Notes: a model not told the origin generated them from the letters alone. Counted from the stretch's first letter, positions 40,084 to 48,984 are shown. The stretch is 64,000 nt of DNA from Cellvibrionales bacterium (GCA_024639455.1 JAHEIH010000026.1:25502-89501); one strand, 5' to 3'. A program made the numbers and translations.

Positions 40084-40509
40084 TTACAGTCCGTTGTGGG
40101 CCAACATATAATCAACGGTGACTTTAATGTCGTCATCTGAACACGACATGCAAAGACCCATAGCGGGCATCGCGTTGTAACCTTTGATGGCATTTTGATA
40201 AATAGTATCAACGCTGCGAGCAGCTAAGCGGGCAGACCATTCGGCTTTGTCATCAAATTTTGGCGCACCCGCCGCACCCGTGGTGTGACATGCCATGCAG
40301 TTTGTGTTGTAAATCTCTTCACCACTCTTAGCTGCACCCGCTACCGCAGCAGAAGCCGTTGCACATGAGCTGTCGCCCTGAATACAAACACTACCTAGGG
40401 GTTTCAAACGCTCGGCAATCGCATCACGCTGTGCGTCTGATAGCGCTAATACCGAAAAGCTCGCAGAACAGATAGCTACAAAAGCGAGAACTTTGGCAAA
40501 CAATTTCAT
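40084..40509 (-). CDS. Cytochrome c5 family electron carrier
   Basis: The 141-residue periplasmic precursor has a signal peptide (cleavage near ALA, residue 23) and one haem c site, CMACH at 71-75. Near the C-terminus AMPAMGLCMSCSDDD supplies the axial Met and the two extra Cys typical of c5. It probably passes electrons between the bc1 complex and terminal oxidases. Residues 24-60 form an N-terminal extension with two further Cys. It is monocistronic with its own terminator. Confidence 0.9.
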   Translation of the reverse strand: MKLFAKVLAFVAICSASFSVLALSDAQRDAIAERLKPLGSVCIQGDSSCATASAAVAGAAKSGEEIYNTNCMACHTTGAAGAPKFDDKAEWSARLAARSVDTIYQNAIKGYNAMPAMGLCMSCSDDDIKVTVDYMLAHNGL

Positions 40510-40758
40510 CTCAGATACTCCGATAATCAACGTCGAGCGCCAGCATAGACGCCCTACAAAAAACTGCTACGCATTATACGGATAAATCTCCGCCACGCCT
40601 AGCCGCCATAAGCATATGCTTAATAATTACGACTATTGCGGTTAATTGGATGGGGGTTCTATTGAAAATGATGAATTAATCACCCCACTGACACGAATTT
40701 GATGGCATTTGCCCGCGCACGCAAAAATATTTTCGGTTAAACTAGGTGCGAAATTTAA

Positions 40759-40813
40759 GCAAGACCGATGCAAAGCATCGCGGCTTGCCAACGCCGAGGC
40801 ACGACGCCGAGGC
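40759..40813. repeat. Palindromic REP-like element and short direct repeat
   Basis: GCAAG-AC-CGATGC-AAA-GCATCG-CGG-CTTGC (40759-40788) is a long nested hairpin. ACGCCGAGGC is then repeated at 40791 and 40804. Together they look like a short interspersed palindromic element in the 546-base gap between the cytochrome and YCII genes. The AT-rich 40510-40740 part shows nothing else, and the tRNA follows at 40877. Confidence 0.6.
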
Positions 40814-40876
40814 CGGATCAGGTATCCCAGGGATGGATGCTTGAGACGTTATGGTTAGATTAATATGTCCCTTTAC

Positions 40877-40953
40877 GCACCCGTAGCTCAGTTGGATAGA
40901 GTGTTGGCCTCCGAAGCCAAAGGTCGCGCGTTCAAATCGCGCCGGGTGCGCCA
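40877..40953 (+). tRNA. tRNA-Arg (anticodon CCG)
   Basis: The 77-base cloverleaf reads as follows: acceptor GCACCCG/CGGGTGC, D arm AGCTCAGTTGGATAGAGT, anticodon stem TTGGC/GCCAA with loop CTCCGAA (anticodon CCG), T arm with TTCAAAT, discriminator G and encoded CCA. It reads CGG arginine codons. tRNA genes are common integration sites, but no integrase or second copy of its 3' end was seen. Confidence 0.97.
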
Positions 40954-41076
40954 TCTCCATAAATGTCTCTGCATTTCTTATATTTGTAGCGCATTAAAGT
41001 TCACTTATACTCGTTTGTAGTCGTCAACACATCACGTACTCAAAATAATTTGTTACCTGCTTAGGATGCTCAACGC

Positions 41077-41442
41077 ATGAAAAAATTCATGGCGATGTTT
41101 ACCGGTACTCAAACGGGTTCAAATGCTTCACGTTGGCAATCTATGCACCCTGAGGAACAACAACATCAAATGCTATTGGGTATGCAGGCATGGCAAGCAT
41201 GGATGGAAACACACGCGGCTGCCATTCTCGATATAGGTGGGCCCTTAGGCAAAACGAAGTTAATCAATCACGACGGCATTGTTGACACAAGTAATGCCCT
41301 AAGCGCCTACGTGATTGTTAGTGCAGCAGACCATGAGGCCGCCGCGGCCATGTTCATCGACCACCCCCATTTCCGCTATTTTCCTGGCGATGGTGTTGAG
41401 GTCATGGAATGCATGCCTGTTCCTGGACAACCTCAAGAGTAA
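41077..41442 (+). CDS. YCII-related domain protein
   Basis: The 121-residue protein begins MKKFMAMFTG and contains the ferredoxin-like YCII/DGPF pattern: an early beta strand, MHPEEQQHQMLLGMQAWQAWM, GGPLGKT, a central YVIVSAADHEAAAAMFIDHP and a final EVMECMPV. YCII proteins are small dimers with a His-Asp pair, and functions are mostly unknown. It stands alone after the tRNA and converges on the next operon. Confidence 0.82.
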   Translation: MKKFMAMFTGTQTGSNASRWQSMHPEEQQHQMLLGMQAWQAWMETHAAAILDIGGPLGKTKLINHDGIVDTSNALSAYVIVSAADHEAAAAMFIDHPHFRYFPGDGVEVMECMPVPGQPQE

Positions 41443-41453
41443 GCGGCTGACGC

Positions 41454-41879
41454 CTAATTATCGAAGCAAGGCCAGGCAGCTCGGCTGGCAGCACGCTTTT
41501 GTGACAACGCCAACCCTATGGCGGCGAGGCTGACAACAACCCCAAAAAGGTTGTTGAGTAATGCCCACCAAAACACCAACATATTGGCATAACTGCTCAG
41601 CTCTCCTTTCAACCATCGCGCGATGTGAGGCCAAATACCGCCAAGCATCAAAAGGATCGTCATAAATACCATAGCGAGTGCAAAGGTCATATAGTGTTGG
41701 CGATGACCCAACCAGATCACTAGCCACATTATTTGCAGTAAAAGAAGGCTACTGAAGATCTTTCCATTGGTAATGAAGTCCATTCCAAAGCCATATTTAG
41801 CGAGTAGCCAACACAAATTGAAGGCTATTGCCAACAACACATACAGGATCAATCCCTGCAGACTATGCCTAAATGTCAT
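41454..41879 (-). CDS. Hypothetical four-helix membrane protein
   Basis: The 141-residue protein has four hydrophobic segments (about 8-28, 40-58, 64-84 and 98-125) and a polar C-terminus. The family is not recognised. It is the last gene of a run with the amidohydrolase (two bases away) and the DUF885 gene, so it may be an accessory membrane factor for that pathway. Confidence 0.65.
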   Translation of the reverse strand: MTFRHSLQGLILYVLLAIAFNLCWLLAKYGFGMDFITNGKIFSSLLLLQIMWLVIWLGHRQHYMTFALAMVFMTILLMLGGIWPHIARWLKGELSSYANMLVFWWALLNNLFGVVVSLAAIGLALSQKRAASRAAWPCFDN

Positions 41880-41881
41880 GA

Positions 41882-43507
41882 TTACTTCCCTGCTGCTTCG
41901 CGGGCCTTTTGAGCGGCCACCATGTTTTTTACCTGTTCTCGAAGCATAACTGCATCAAACATTTGGCCATTCTTAATGGTGTATTCAACCCCCTTTGTGC
42001 GCTCAAACTTACCGGTTTGTCGATTGAGAATTTCATGGCCGGTACCGTAAAGCACTTTAAAATTGTGCAGTGGGTTTTCATTCACGATGACCATGTCTGC
42101 TTTTTTTCCAATGTGCACAGTGCCAATATCGTTTGCTAACCCCAACAATTCAGCTCCATTTAAGGTAGCTGCCTTAATCACTTCGAGTGGATGGAAGCCA
42201 GCCTCTAGAAACATCTCTAACTCACGCACATAACCAAAGCCGTAAACGCCATAAATAAACCCAGTATCTGATCCTACTGTGACGCGACCACCGGCATTTT
42301 TATAGTCATTCACAAACCGCATCCACAGCTGATAATTTTCATGCCACTCAGCCTCATTACTGCTGGTCCAGTCGTAATGATACGAACCATGCACAAGAGG
42401 ATTAGGTTTAAAGGCCCGCATCATGTAGGGCATGGTGAATTCATCTAGCCATTCAGCGCGGCTTACGCGCATAAAGTCTCGATTGGCCTCATAAATGCTA
42501 AAAGTAGGATCCAATGTGAAATCTAAGCCAATCAGTTCATTTATAGTTTGCTGCCAAATCGCCGATCCCGGGGCGGCTGTTTGTGCCCACAGTCGGCCCG
42601 CCTCTGAAAAGCGGTCTTGCTCATCGTTGTAGTTGTAGTCGTGCCGATAATTTTGGACGGTTTGCTTTTCAAACATTGCCTCGGGCAAGCCATACCAATG
42701 CTCCATACTATTCAGCCCTAAGCGGGCTGAATCAATCACGTTCATTCGGGTCACGGTCGCCTGAGAATGGTGATACATGGTTTTCATCCCAAGACGTTTT
42801 GCCTCCGCAATGGCGGCCTCAATGGCTTCGGGTGCAGCACCAAGAAACTTAATGCCATCTGCGCCCTGCTTTTTAACGGCACGTACCCATTGCCTGGCTT
42901 TATCGGCTTGGCTTATAGCTTCGGGAAATAAGGCATGTGCCACAATGCGTGGCGCAGCAATTTTACCCTGTTCACTCAATTGCTTATGTTTTAAGGTCCA
43001 GCCTAACCCCATCAACGAGCCGGGCTCCCGTATAGTAGTGATTCCATGGGCTAACCACAGTTTGGTGACGTATTCAGGATCGGTAAGTGCACCACCAAAC
43101 ACATGACTCGGGGTGCCAAAATGTGCATGAGAATTTATCAAGCCCGGCATCACATATTTACCGGTGGCATCGATAACGCGCGTTTTTTCATCGCTATGGA
43201 TATTACCCATTGCCAACGAGCCGGTTCCGCCACCAATAATATTCGTAATTCGATCACCTTCTACCACAATGGTCACAGGGCCTTGTAATGGCCCACCTGT
43301 ACCATCGATAAGATTGGCATTTTTAATCACGAGACGCTCATAGGGTCCACTGGCTTCTTCCCCCAAGGCGCCGGCAACGCTCGGCGGTGCCACCCCCATC
43401 GCTAATATTGTATTAATAACCTCTTCGCCAGGTTCTCCGCCAACCGCCGTAATAGCAAAAAGCTTGGCTGACATGAGTAGGCAAGCTAATGGCATTAATC
43501 GCTTCAT
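41882..43507 (-). CDS. Secreted amidohydrolase-superfamily enzyme
   Basis: The 541-residue precursor has a signal peptide (MKRLMPLACLLMSAKLFA). The amidohydrolase TIM barrel has the first metal site at NSHAHFGTP, further His residues (MYHHSQAT and MEHWYG), and a late Asp in VGSDTGFIYG. KKADMVIVNENPLHNF near the end is the usual beta-sandwich segment of imidazolonepropionase/prolidase-like enzymes. The substrate is unknown; cyclic amides or peptides are likely for this branch. The start at 43507 has GAGGTG just upstream. It is cotranscribed with a DUF885 peptidase-like gene. Confidence 0.85.
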   Translation of the reverse strand: MKRLMPLACLLMSAKLFAITAVGGEPGEEVINTILAMGVAPPSVAGALGEEASGPYERLVIKNANLIDGTGGPLQGPVTIVVEGDRITNIIGGGTGSLAMGNIHSDEKTRVIDATGKYVMPGLINSHAHFGTPSHVFGGALTDPEYVTKLWLAHGITTIREPGSLMGLGWTLKHKQLSEQGKIAAPRIVAHALFPEAISQADKARQWVRAVKKQGADGIKFLGAAPEAIEAAIAEAKRLGMKTMYHHSQATVTRMNVIDSARLGLNSMEHWYGLPEAMFEKQTVQNYRHDYNYNDEQDRFSEAGRLWAQTAAPGSAIWQQTINELIGLDFTLDPTFSIYEANRDFMRVSRAEWLDEFTMPYMMRAFKPNPLVHGSYHYDWTSSNEAEWHENYQLWMRFVNDYKNAGGRVTVGSDTGFIYGVYGFGYVRELEMFLEAGFHPLEVIKAATLNGAELLGLANDIGTVHIGKKADMVIVNENPLHNFKVLYGTGHEILNRQTGKFERTKGVEYTIKNGQMFDAVMLREQVKNMVAAQKAREAAGK

Positions 43508-43525
43508 TTTCACCTCGAAAAGTCG

Positions 43526-44803
43526 TTATTGTGAGAGCGTGGTTAAAATCATTTCTGGGGTAATGTCACCGTTTAAAATTCGGTGTAACGTCTCCCATGT
43601 TCCATCTGTAGACGTGTGCTGCACGTATTGCTCAACCACGTCTAATCCGAAGTTGTAACAGATGACATAGGTGCGATACGCCTCAATAAAATCGAGCCGC
43701 TGTGACGCCGTACCTCGCGTTTCAAGCCCATACGTCATAAGCCATTGGATGGTGTCTTCTCGGCTTACGCCGCCATACAAATACATTCTTGCGGCTTCGT
43801 TGCGAGCATAATTCAGGTCCCGCTGTAGCTTAAGGTAATGTTGGTAGGTGGTGTAATCAATGTCTGCAATTCCCGCCAGCGGCAGCAATACTTCGCGCTC
43901 GTAAACGTCACGCTCATCAGCGGGAAAAGCCACATCAACCCCAAAGTTGGCGACGCCTTCCGTCACGATAGCAAAGGGGCCATAAAGCGGAAAATAATTG
44001 TACTCTTGCCAACCCCGGGACTTAGAAATATTAGATTCAACGAGTGTGCCATTAGTGTGGTGACCAGGATAAGCTTCGTGACAACCCAACTCAATGGCTC
44101 GTTCAATATGAACTGGCACATCGCTATTAATTAAAATTTGGCTACGACTGTCACCTAAGAACTGGGTAAATCCGACGAAGGGCTTATCTTGGACAATGAT
44201 AAGCTGCAAGTTTTCATCGGCGGGCATTTCGATGTTAGCTTTGGTGCGTCTCCGACATTCCTGCAGGGCGGTATTCATTACTACAGGTAGTTTTTCTACT
44301 GGAATAACGAACTGATCTCGGAAGGCTTCCATTCGCTCGTGCAGGGGGGCTTCGCCTGGAATCAATTGATCTAACTCAGCGATCAGCGCCTTAAAATGCG
44401 CCTCAGACCGCGAAGGCACGACCACGCCAAACATAAGGCGTGTTTCTTCATCAAAGCTTTTAGGTATATTGCCTTGAAGTATTTGTGCACGCGTTTTAGT
44501 AGCCAACAACCGGGCTTCTAATGATCGCTGCCGGCCATTTTGATCACTCGATATGGCACGTAACTCAGCGAGTAATTCAGCCGCATTATTTTCAATGACA
44601 GACAGTGTTATGGGGGATGTTTTAGCGGTCGCTAGGTGCTGCTTGTTTCCAATAAATACAAAGGGATTCGTATCGTGTTGAGTCAGTTGCAACGCTAGGG
44701 TTAGATACTCATCTGCCACCTTGTCTAATGCAGATGGCGCTGTCGCAGCGACCACGACTGAAGAATTGACGAGTAACACCCAAAAAACACATAACCACTT
44801 CAT
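43526..44803 (-). CDS. DUF885 family secreted metallopeptidase-like protein
   Basis: The 425-residue precursor has a signal peptide (about residues 1-20) and the zinc-site motif HEAYPGHH at 242-249, the DUF885 hallmark of M32-like carboxypeptidase-fold enzymes. It is shorter than many members (about 550-600). It heads a leftward run with the amidohydrolase and a membrane protein, and is divergent from an AraC-type regulator across a region with a repeated operator. Confidence 0.85.
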   Translation of the reverse strand: MKWLCVFWVLLVNSSVVVAATAPSALDKVADEYLTLALQLTQHDTNPFVFIGNKQHLATAKTSPITLSVIENNAAELLAELRAISSDQNGRQRSLEARLLATKTRAQILQGNIPKSFDEETRLMFGVVVPSRSEAHFKALIAELDQLIPGEAPLHERMEAFRDQFVIPVEKLPVVMNTALQECRRRTKANIEMPADENLQLIIVQDKPFVGFTQFLGDSRSQILINSDVPVHIERAIELGCHEAYPGHHTNGTLVESNISKSRGWQEYNYFPLYGPFAIVTEGVANFGVDVAFPADERDVYEREVLLPLAGIADIDYTTYQHYLKLQRDLNYARNEAARMYLYGGVSREDTIQWLMTYGLETRGTASQRLDFIEAYRTYVICYNFGLDVVEQYVQHTSTDGTWETLHRILNGDITPEMILTTLSQ

Positions 44804-44863
44804 AAACGCGACTCATAGGATTTATTTTTATCCTAGCAATCTCTCGTTTGATTCATTTAACAC

Positions 44864-44894
44864 TTCACGACATTTGACCTATCATTTCACGACA
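44864..44894. promoter_or_regulatory. Direct repeat operator, 22-bp period, between DUF885 and AraC genes
   Basis: TTCACGACA occurs at 44864-44872 and again at 44886-44894, exactly 22 bases apart, so both lie on one DNA face. Direct repeats two helical turns apart are typical of AraC-family binding. The site lies 54 bases before the AraC gene and 61 bases before the divergent operon, so it could control both. Confidence 0.68.
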
Positions 44895-44947
44895 ACTTCA
44901 ACTACATTCTTCAAGCAAAAACTAAATTCGCGTAGACGGGAATAACC

Positions 44948-45997
44948 ATGGATAGCCCTTTAAAACACTACGATAGAAACGCCCCTTTGCGCATGTCTGC
45001 GGATATTTTGTTGGGTACTCTTGAAGCGGCTGCGGGTATAGGCATTGACGTCAGCGCATCACTTGAAAAAAGCGGTATCGACCGGCGCTTGTTGCACCCT
45101 TGTGATACTTTTATACCCATCCATAGCATCGTAGACTTCTTTAACGACGTGGCAGAACATGCTCACTGCGACTACTTTGGGTTTCTTGTCGCCTGTGAAC
45201 AACCGCCTAGTCGTTATTCGCACATAGGACGGGTCATCAAGTTCGCGAGCACCATCGGACAGGCCATCAACGATGCCATATCGCTATCGCTACTCAATAG
45301 CGAATTTTCGAGGTGGGAGCTGGTCAATGAAGGGGAATACACCGCGTTAATCCGACGTACGCGGGTGGCATTAAATGTACCAATGACACAATTACAAACC
45401 TTGGCCATTACGTCTGTGTACAAGTCAATTAATAGCCTTTCCCAAAATAAATTTGAGCTGCACCAAGTACATTTTTCGCATGCACCTACCGACTATCGAC
45501 GCAAAATGGAGGAGTATTTCCATGCGCCGGTCAGTTTTAATCAAAACTATAATGGCTTAGTTTTTCATAGCAAAGCCTTGGATACACCCATTCCTACCGC
45601 AGATCCTGAGCTTTACCAATTTCTGCTTAAACAACTGTCGGCGCTCGTTGCCACGCGCCCGCAACAAAATAATTTGTTGGCTACCGTGACCCACCATATC
45701 CAATCGACGTTAGGTACCACAAAATGCAATTTCGACTACATAAGTCAATTGCTTGGTATGCACCCTCGCAAGCTGCAGCGTCGAATGAGGGCAGAAGGTA
45801 TCCATTTTAAACAACTGTTAAATGATGTTCGCCAACGAACCGCAGAAGACTTTTTGATCAATTCATCGGCCAGTATTTTGGAACTCTCTGACCTGCTTGG
45901 TTATCAAAATGCCAGTGCATTTTCGCGTGCGTTTAAACGTGCGACTGGCCTTCCTCCCGCTGTGTGGCAGCAACAATATCGAGCCGATACTCATTAA
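44948..45997 (+). CDS. AraC family transcriptional regulator
   Basis: The 349-residue regulator has an N-terminal effector domain of the arabinose-binding-like type (about residues 15-200). Its C-terminal double helix-turn-helix covers about 245-345 (LGMHPRKLQRRMRAEGIHFKQLL and LLGYQNASAFSRAFKRATGLPP). It lies between the divergent peptidase/amidohydrolase operon and a TonB receptor gene on its own strand, and is their likely regulator. The effector is probably a product of that pathway. Confidence 0.9.
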   Translation: MDSPLKHYDRNAPLRMSADILLGTLEAAAGIGIDVSASLEKSGIDRRLLHPCDTFIPIHSIVDFFNDVAEHAHCDYFGFLVACEQPPSRYSHIGRVIKFASTIGQAINDAISLSLLNSEFSRWELVNEGEYTALIRRTRVALNVPMTQLQTLAITSVYKSINSLSQNKFELHQVHFSHAPTDYRRKMEEYFHAPVSFNQNYNGLVFHSKALDTPIPTADPELYQFLLKQLSALVATRPQQNNLLATVTHHIQSTLGTTKCNFDYISQLLGMHPRKLQRRMRAEGIHFKQLLNDVRQRTAEDFLINSSASILELSDLLGYQNASAFSRAFKRATGLPPAVWQQQYRADTH

Positions 45998-46023
45998 CAC
46001 TGGCAAGAATAGACTCCACCAGA

Positions 46024-46056
46024 GTCGCCAAATGGTAATTGGCGCGTCGCCAAATG
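46024..46056. promoter_or_regulatory. Direct repeat, 22-bp period, upstream of a TonB receptor
   Basis: GTCGCCAAATG occurs at 46024-46034 and 46046-46056, again with a 22-base period. It lies about 110-140 bases before the receptor ATG. The spacing fits an AraC-type dimer, though the sequence differs from the TTCACGACA pair. An overlapping GCCAA/TTGGC dyad is also present. Confidence 0.55.
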
Positions 46057-46164
46057 ATAAGAACATGTCATTGCTACGTTTTATATTGAATTCATATATC
46101 GCTTTAACTGTTTTCTGCAGCGCGATAAGTAACTAACAATAATCACAACACTGAGGTAGTCCCC

Positions 46165-48396
46165 ATGTTGACTCTCAAACCTACTAAAAAGACATTTTTG
46201 GCAACTGCCATAGCACTAATCTCACTCGATGCGACTGCACAAGTACTCGAAGAAGTGGTTGTGACCGCACAACACCGTGAAGAAAATCTGCAAGATGTAC
46301 CCATTGCCATCACTGCCATAGGCGCAGAAGAACTTCGCGCGGCCGACCTCAGTGATGTCAATGCTATCTCTACACGCACGCCAGGTTTTAGTATGGGTAC
46401 GTTTACACCTGCGCAGCCACAATTGTTTATTCGTGGTATCGGTTCAAACGCTGATGGTGCCTCTGAAGACCAGTCAGTGGTGATGTTTGTCGATGGCGTC
46501 TATGTCGGTCGAACCGCAGGCCAAGCCTTCGATTTGTTTGATCTTGAACGGGTTGAAGTATTGCGAGGACCGCAGGGAACGCTTTACGGGAAAAACGCCG
46601 CGGGGGGTGCGATTAACATTGTGACGCAAAAACCCTCGCAGGAATTTTCTGCGGCGTTGGAGCTGTCTGCCGGTGATCTTGGTTATAAGTCGACCCGTGG
46701 CAAAATCAATGGCGCACTGTCAGATACGGTCTCTGGCAAGATCTCCTACAGCTATAAAGAGCGCGACGGCTATGTAAAAAGTATTGTTGCCGATCTCGAT
46801 AACTTTAATGCCTTTGAAAGCAAAGGCGTTCGCGCACAGCTGCTGGGCCAGCCCTCCGATACGATGGAGTGGCTATTCAGTATTGACTACTCAGACGACC
46901 AGCGCGTCGCCCCGGGTCGAAATGTTGGCACTGAATTACTACAGGGCCAAATTGTCGCGGGCAGTGGTTTAAAACCAGGATTTTATGAAAACCTACACAC
47001 CAAAGAACCCTACTCCGATGTGCAATCCAAAGGCGCCTCATTGCAACTCGACTGGGATCTTGAGGGTGGTCATCTAACATCAATCACTGCTTATCGTAGC
47101 GCCGATGCCAATGTCATCGACCTGTCGTTTGGCGGGGCGGTGGAGTACATTCAACTCGCATCTATGGATAACGGTGTCGATGAAAGCAGTAAACAATTTA
47201 GCCAAGAAATTCGCTATGCCATGGATGTTTCAGATGCGTTATTTGTGCAATCTGGTGTGTTCTTCCTCAACGAACAAGTTGATCGCTTTGAGTACAATGA
47301 CATCTCTTGTAACGCCGTTTGTGTTCCCGTAGTGAGCGCCCAGCTAGCTGCCGCTGGTGTAGCAGCCGACATGATCCCCGCGCTGTTGCCAAACTATTTA
47401 CCACTGCCTCTCTACGCGAGCACGACCCAATATAACGAGACAAAAAGTTACGGTATTTTTAGCCAGGCAACCTGGTCCATTAATGATCGCACCGATTTAA
47501 CCGTGGGTGCTCGCTATACCAGCGAGAAGAAAGACGCGACCAACGTCGGTGTACCTGATTATGGGTTTGTGGTACTGCAACCCTTCGATATTGCTGTCAA
47601 CAACACGTGGAATGCCTTTACACCCAAAGTGGCCATCAATTACAGCTTGAGTGACGACCTGATGTCTTATGCCTCGGTATCTACTGGCTTCAAGAGCGGT
47701 GGCTATCAAGGTATGGCCAGTACACTAGCCGCTGCCACGACACCGTTCAATGAAGAGCAAGTCATCAACTACGAAGCGGGCATTAAAGGCACACTGCTAG
47801 ACGGATCGATGCGCTTTAATGCGGCGGCTTTCCGTTCAAATTACGATGATTTACAGGTACTTGTGCAAACCGTTGTAAATGGTGGCCCAGGTCCGATTAT
47901 CACCCAAAATGCCGGTGAAGCAAAAATTCAAGGTGTGGAATTTGAAACCCAGTGGCAGGTGACTGATCACCTACAACTGGCCGGTACCTACGCCTATTTA
48001 GACACTGAATACACCCGTTTAGAGGGCGATTTGGCGCCATTTACAGGTAACAAACTTCGCAATGCGCCTGAAAATGCCTATTCGATGAGTATCATTTTTG
48101 ACTATCCCGTTGCTCATGGTGCGATCAATGCCCGGGCTGATTTCACACACAAAGACGAAGCCTTCCAAGATGTGCAAAATCGCGAAGAATCTAAAATGAC
48201 AGCCTACGATTTGTTAAATCTTCGAGCCGCGTATACTTCAGAGAGTGGCTGGGAATTGGCCGCGTGGGTGAAAAATGCCACCGACAAACAATACATGCTG
48301 CACAACTTCACGCTAAACCCAGGTTTATCGCAGGGTATTACACCTGCAGCTCCACGCACCGTTGGCTTAACCGCCACGATGTTTTTTGGCGAGTAA
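46165..48396 (+). CDS. TonB-dependent outer-membrane receptor
   Basis: The 743-residue precursor has a signal peptide (cleaved near DATA, residue 25), a TonB-box-like LEEVVVTAQ and a plug domain (about 40-160) with ENLQDVPIAITAI and the RGPQGTLYGKNAAGGAINI motif. A 22-strand barrel follows, ending TATMFFGE. It should import a scarce substrate. The neighbouring peptidase, amidohydrolase and AraC genes suggest a peptide-like or amide ligand, but this is inference. A terminator follows. Confidence 0.92.
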   Translation: MLTLKPTKKTFLATAIALISLDATAQVLEEVVVTAQHREENLQDVPIAITAIGAEELRAADLSDVNAISTRTPGFSMGTFTPAQPQLFIRGIGSNADGASEDQSVVMFVDGVYVGRTAGQAFDLFDLERVEVLRGPQGTLYGKNAAGGAINIVTQKPSQEFSAALELSAGDLGYKSTRGKINGALSDTVSGKISYSYKERDGYVKSIVADLDNFNAFESKGVRAQLLGQPSDTMEWLFSIDYSDDQRVAPGRNVGTELLQGQIVAGSGLKPGFYENLHTKEPYSDVQSKGASLQLDWDLEGGHLTSITAYRSADANVIDLSFGGAVEYIQLASMDNGVDESSKQFSQEIRYAMDVSDALFVQSGVFFLNEQVDRFEYNDISCNAVCVPVVSAQLAAAGVAADMIPALLPNYLPLPLYASTTQYNETKSYGIFSQATWSINDRTDLTVGARYTSEKKDATNVGVPDYGFVVLQPFDIAVNNTWNAFTPKVAINYSLSDDLMSYASVSTGFKSGGYQGMASTLAAATTPFNEEQVINYEAGIKGTLLDGSMRFNAAAFRSNYDDLQVLVQTVVNGGPGPIITQNAGEAKIQGVEFETQWQVTDHLQLAGTYAYLDTEYTRLEGDLAPFTGNKLRNAPENAYSMSIIFDYPVAHGAINARADFTHKDEAFQDVQNREESKMTAYDLLNLRAAYTSESGWELAAWVKNATDKQYMLHNFTLNPGLSQGITPAAPRTVGLTATMFFGE

Positions 48397-48433
48397 TCCC
48401 CTTCTCGCCATTCATTGAAAACAGCAACGTTTA

Positions 48434-48457
48434 GCCACATTTATGTGGCTTTTTTTT
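48434..48457 (+). terminator. Intrinsic terminator of the TonB receptor gene
   Basis: GCCACA/TGTGGC with a TTTA loop is followed by eight T on the plus strand. Confidence 0.9.
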
Positions 48458-48460
48458 GCC

Positions 48461-48877
48461 CTAGCAATCCACAATATTTACCGGCACCTCAAGCACGTTC
48501 ATGGCCAATCCACCTCGCGCCGTTTCCTTGTATTTGTTGTGCATATCCCAGCCTGTATCGCGCATGGTTTTTATGACCTTATCGAGCGAGACAAAATGCT
48601 GACCGTCGCCACGCATGGCCATCCGCGCAGCTGAAATGGCTTTCATGGCTGCCATTGCGTTGCGCTCAATACAGGGCACCGTGCTTTCTCCGCGTGTTTC
48701 ATCGGGGCGCGCTGGTACATACCAACCCTTAATTACTTCCTCTAAGAAGCCATTACGAACAAGACGTTCTCTGTGAGTGCGCGAAAGATCGGCAGAACGT
48801 ATGGCAATAGAGCCGTTCTTTTGAAGGTCGTGAAGAGCCTCTAAGGCATCAGCCAGCTTTTCGGAGGGGGTCGACAT
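48461..48877 (-). pseudogene. Chimeric remnant: Fic-family N-terminus joined to L-serine dehydratase C-terminus
   Basis: The 138-residue open frame has two unrelated halves. Residues 1-66 match the start of Fic-family proteins ([47 protein letters not shown]). Residues 67-138 match the last 70 residues of SdaA-type L-serine ammonia-lyase ([41 protein letters not shown]), including one FeS-cluster Cys. The junction is at about 48679/48680 and stays in frame, so a deletion probably fused fic and sdaA. Neither parent activity can survive. The frame follows a start codon with a GGAG-rich leader and may still be translated. Confidence 0.78.
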
Positions 48878-48888
48878 GGTAGCTCTAC

Positions 48889-48984
48889 TCGCTTTTTACG
48901 CGTATCAAATTCTCCCTTATTAAGTTGCATCATTATTCGCTTATTACGTCTAACCAAAATTCGCTTATTACGCTTCACCTTAGC
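48889..48984. repeat. Four direct repeats with exact 24-bp period
   Basis: Copies start at 48889 (TCGCTTTTTACG), 48913 (TCCCTTATTAAG), 48937 and 48961 (both TCGCTTATTACG). The 12-base cores are separated by 12 variable bases. They lie directly upstream of the Fic-like start codon at 48877, so an autoregulatory operator of the former fic gene is the simplest reading. Confidence 0.85.

Noticed and set aside
40742..40960. Leftward open frame of 72 codons containing ARFERATFGFGG
   Set aside because: It is antisense to tRNA-Arg. This peptide pattern is a well-known false prediction over tRNA-Arg genes.
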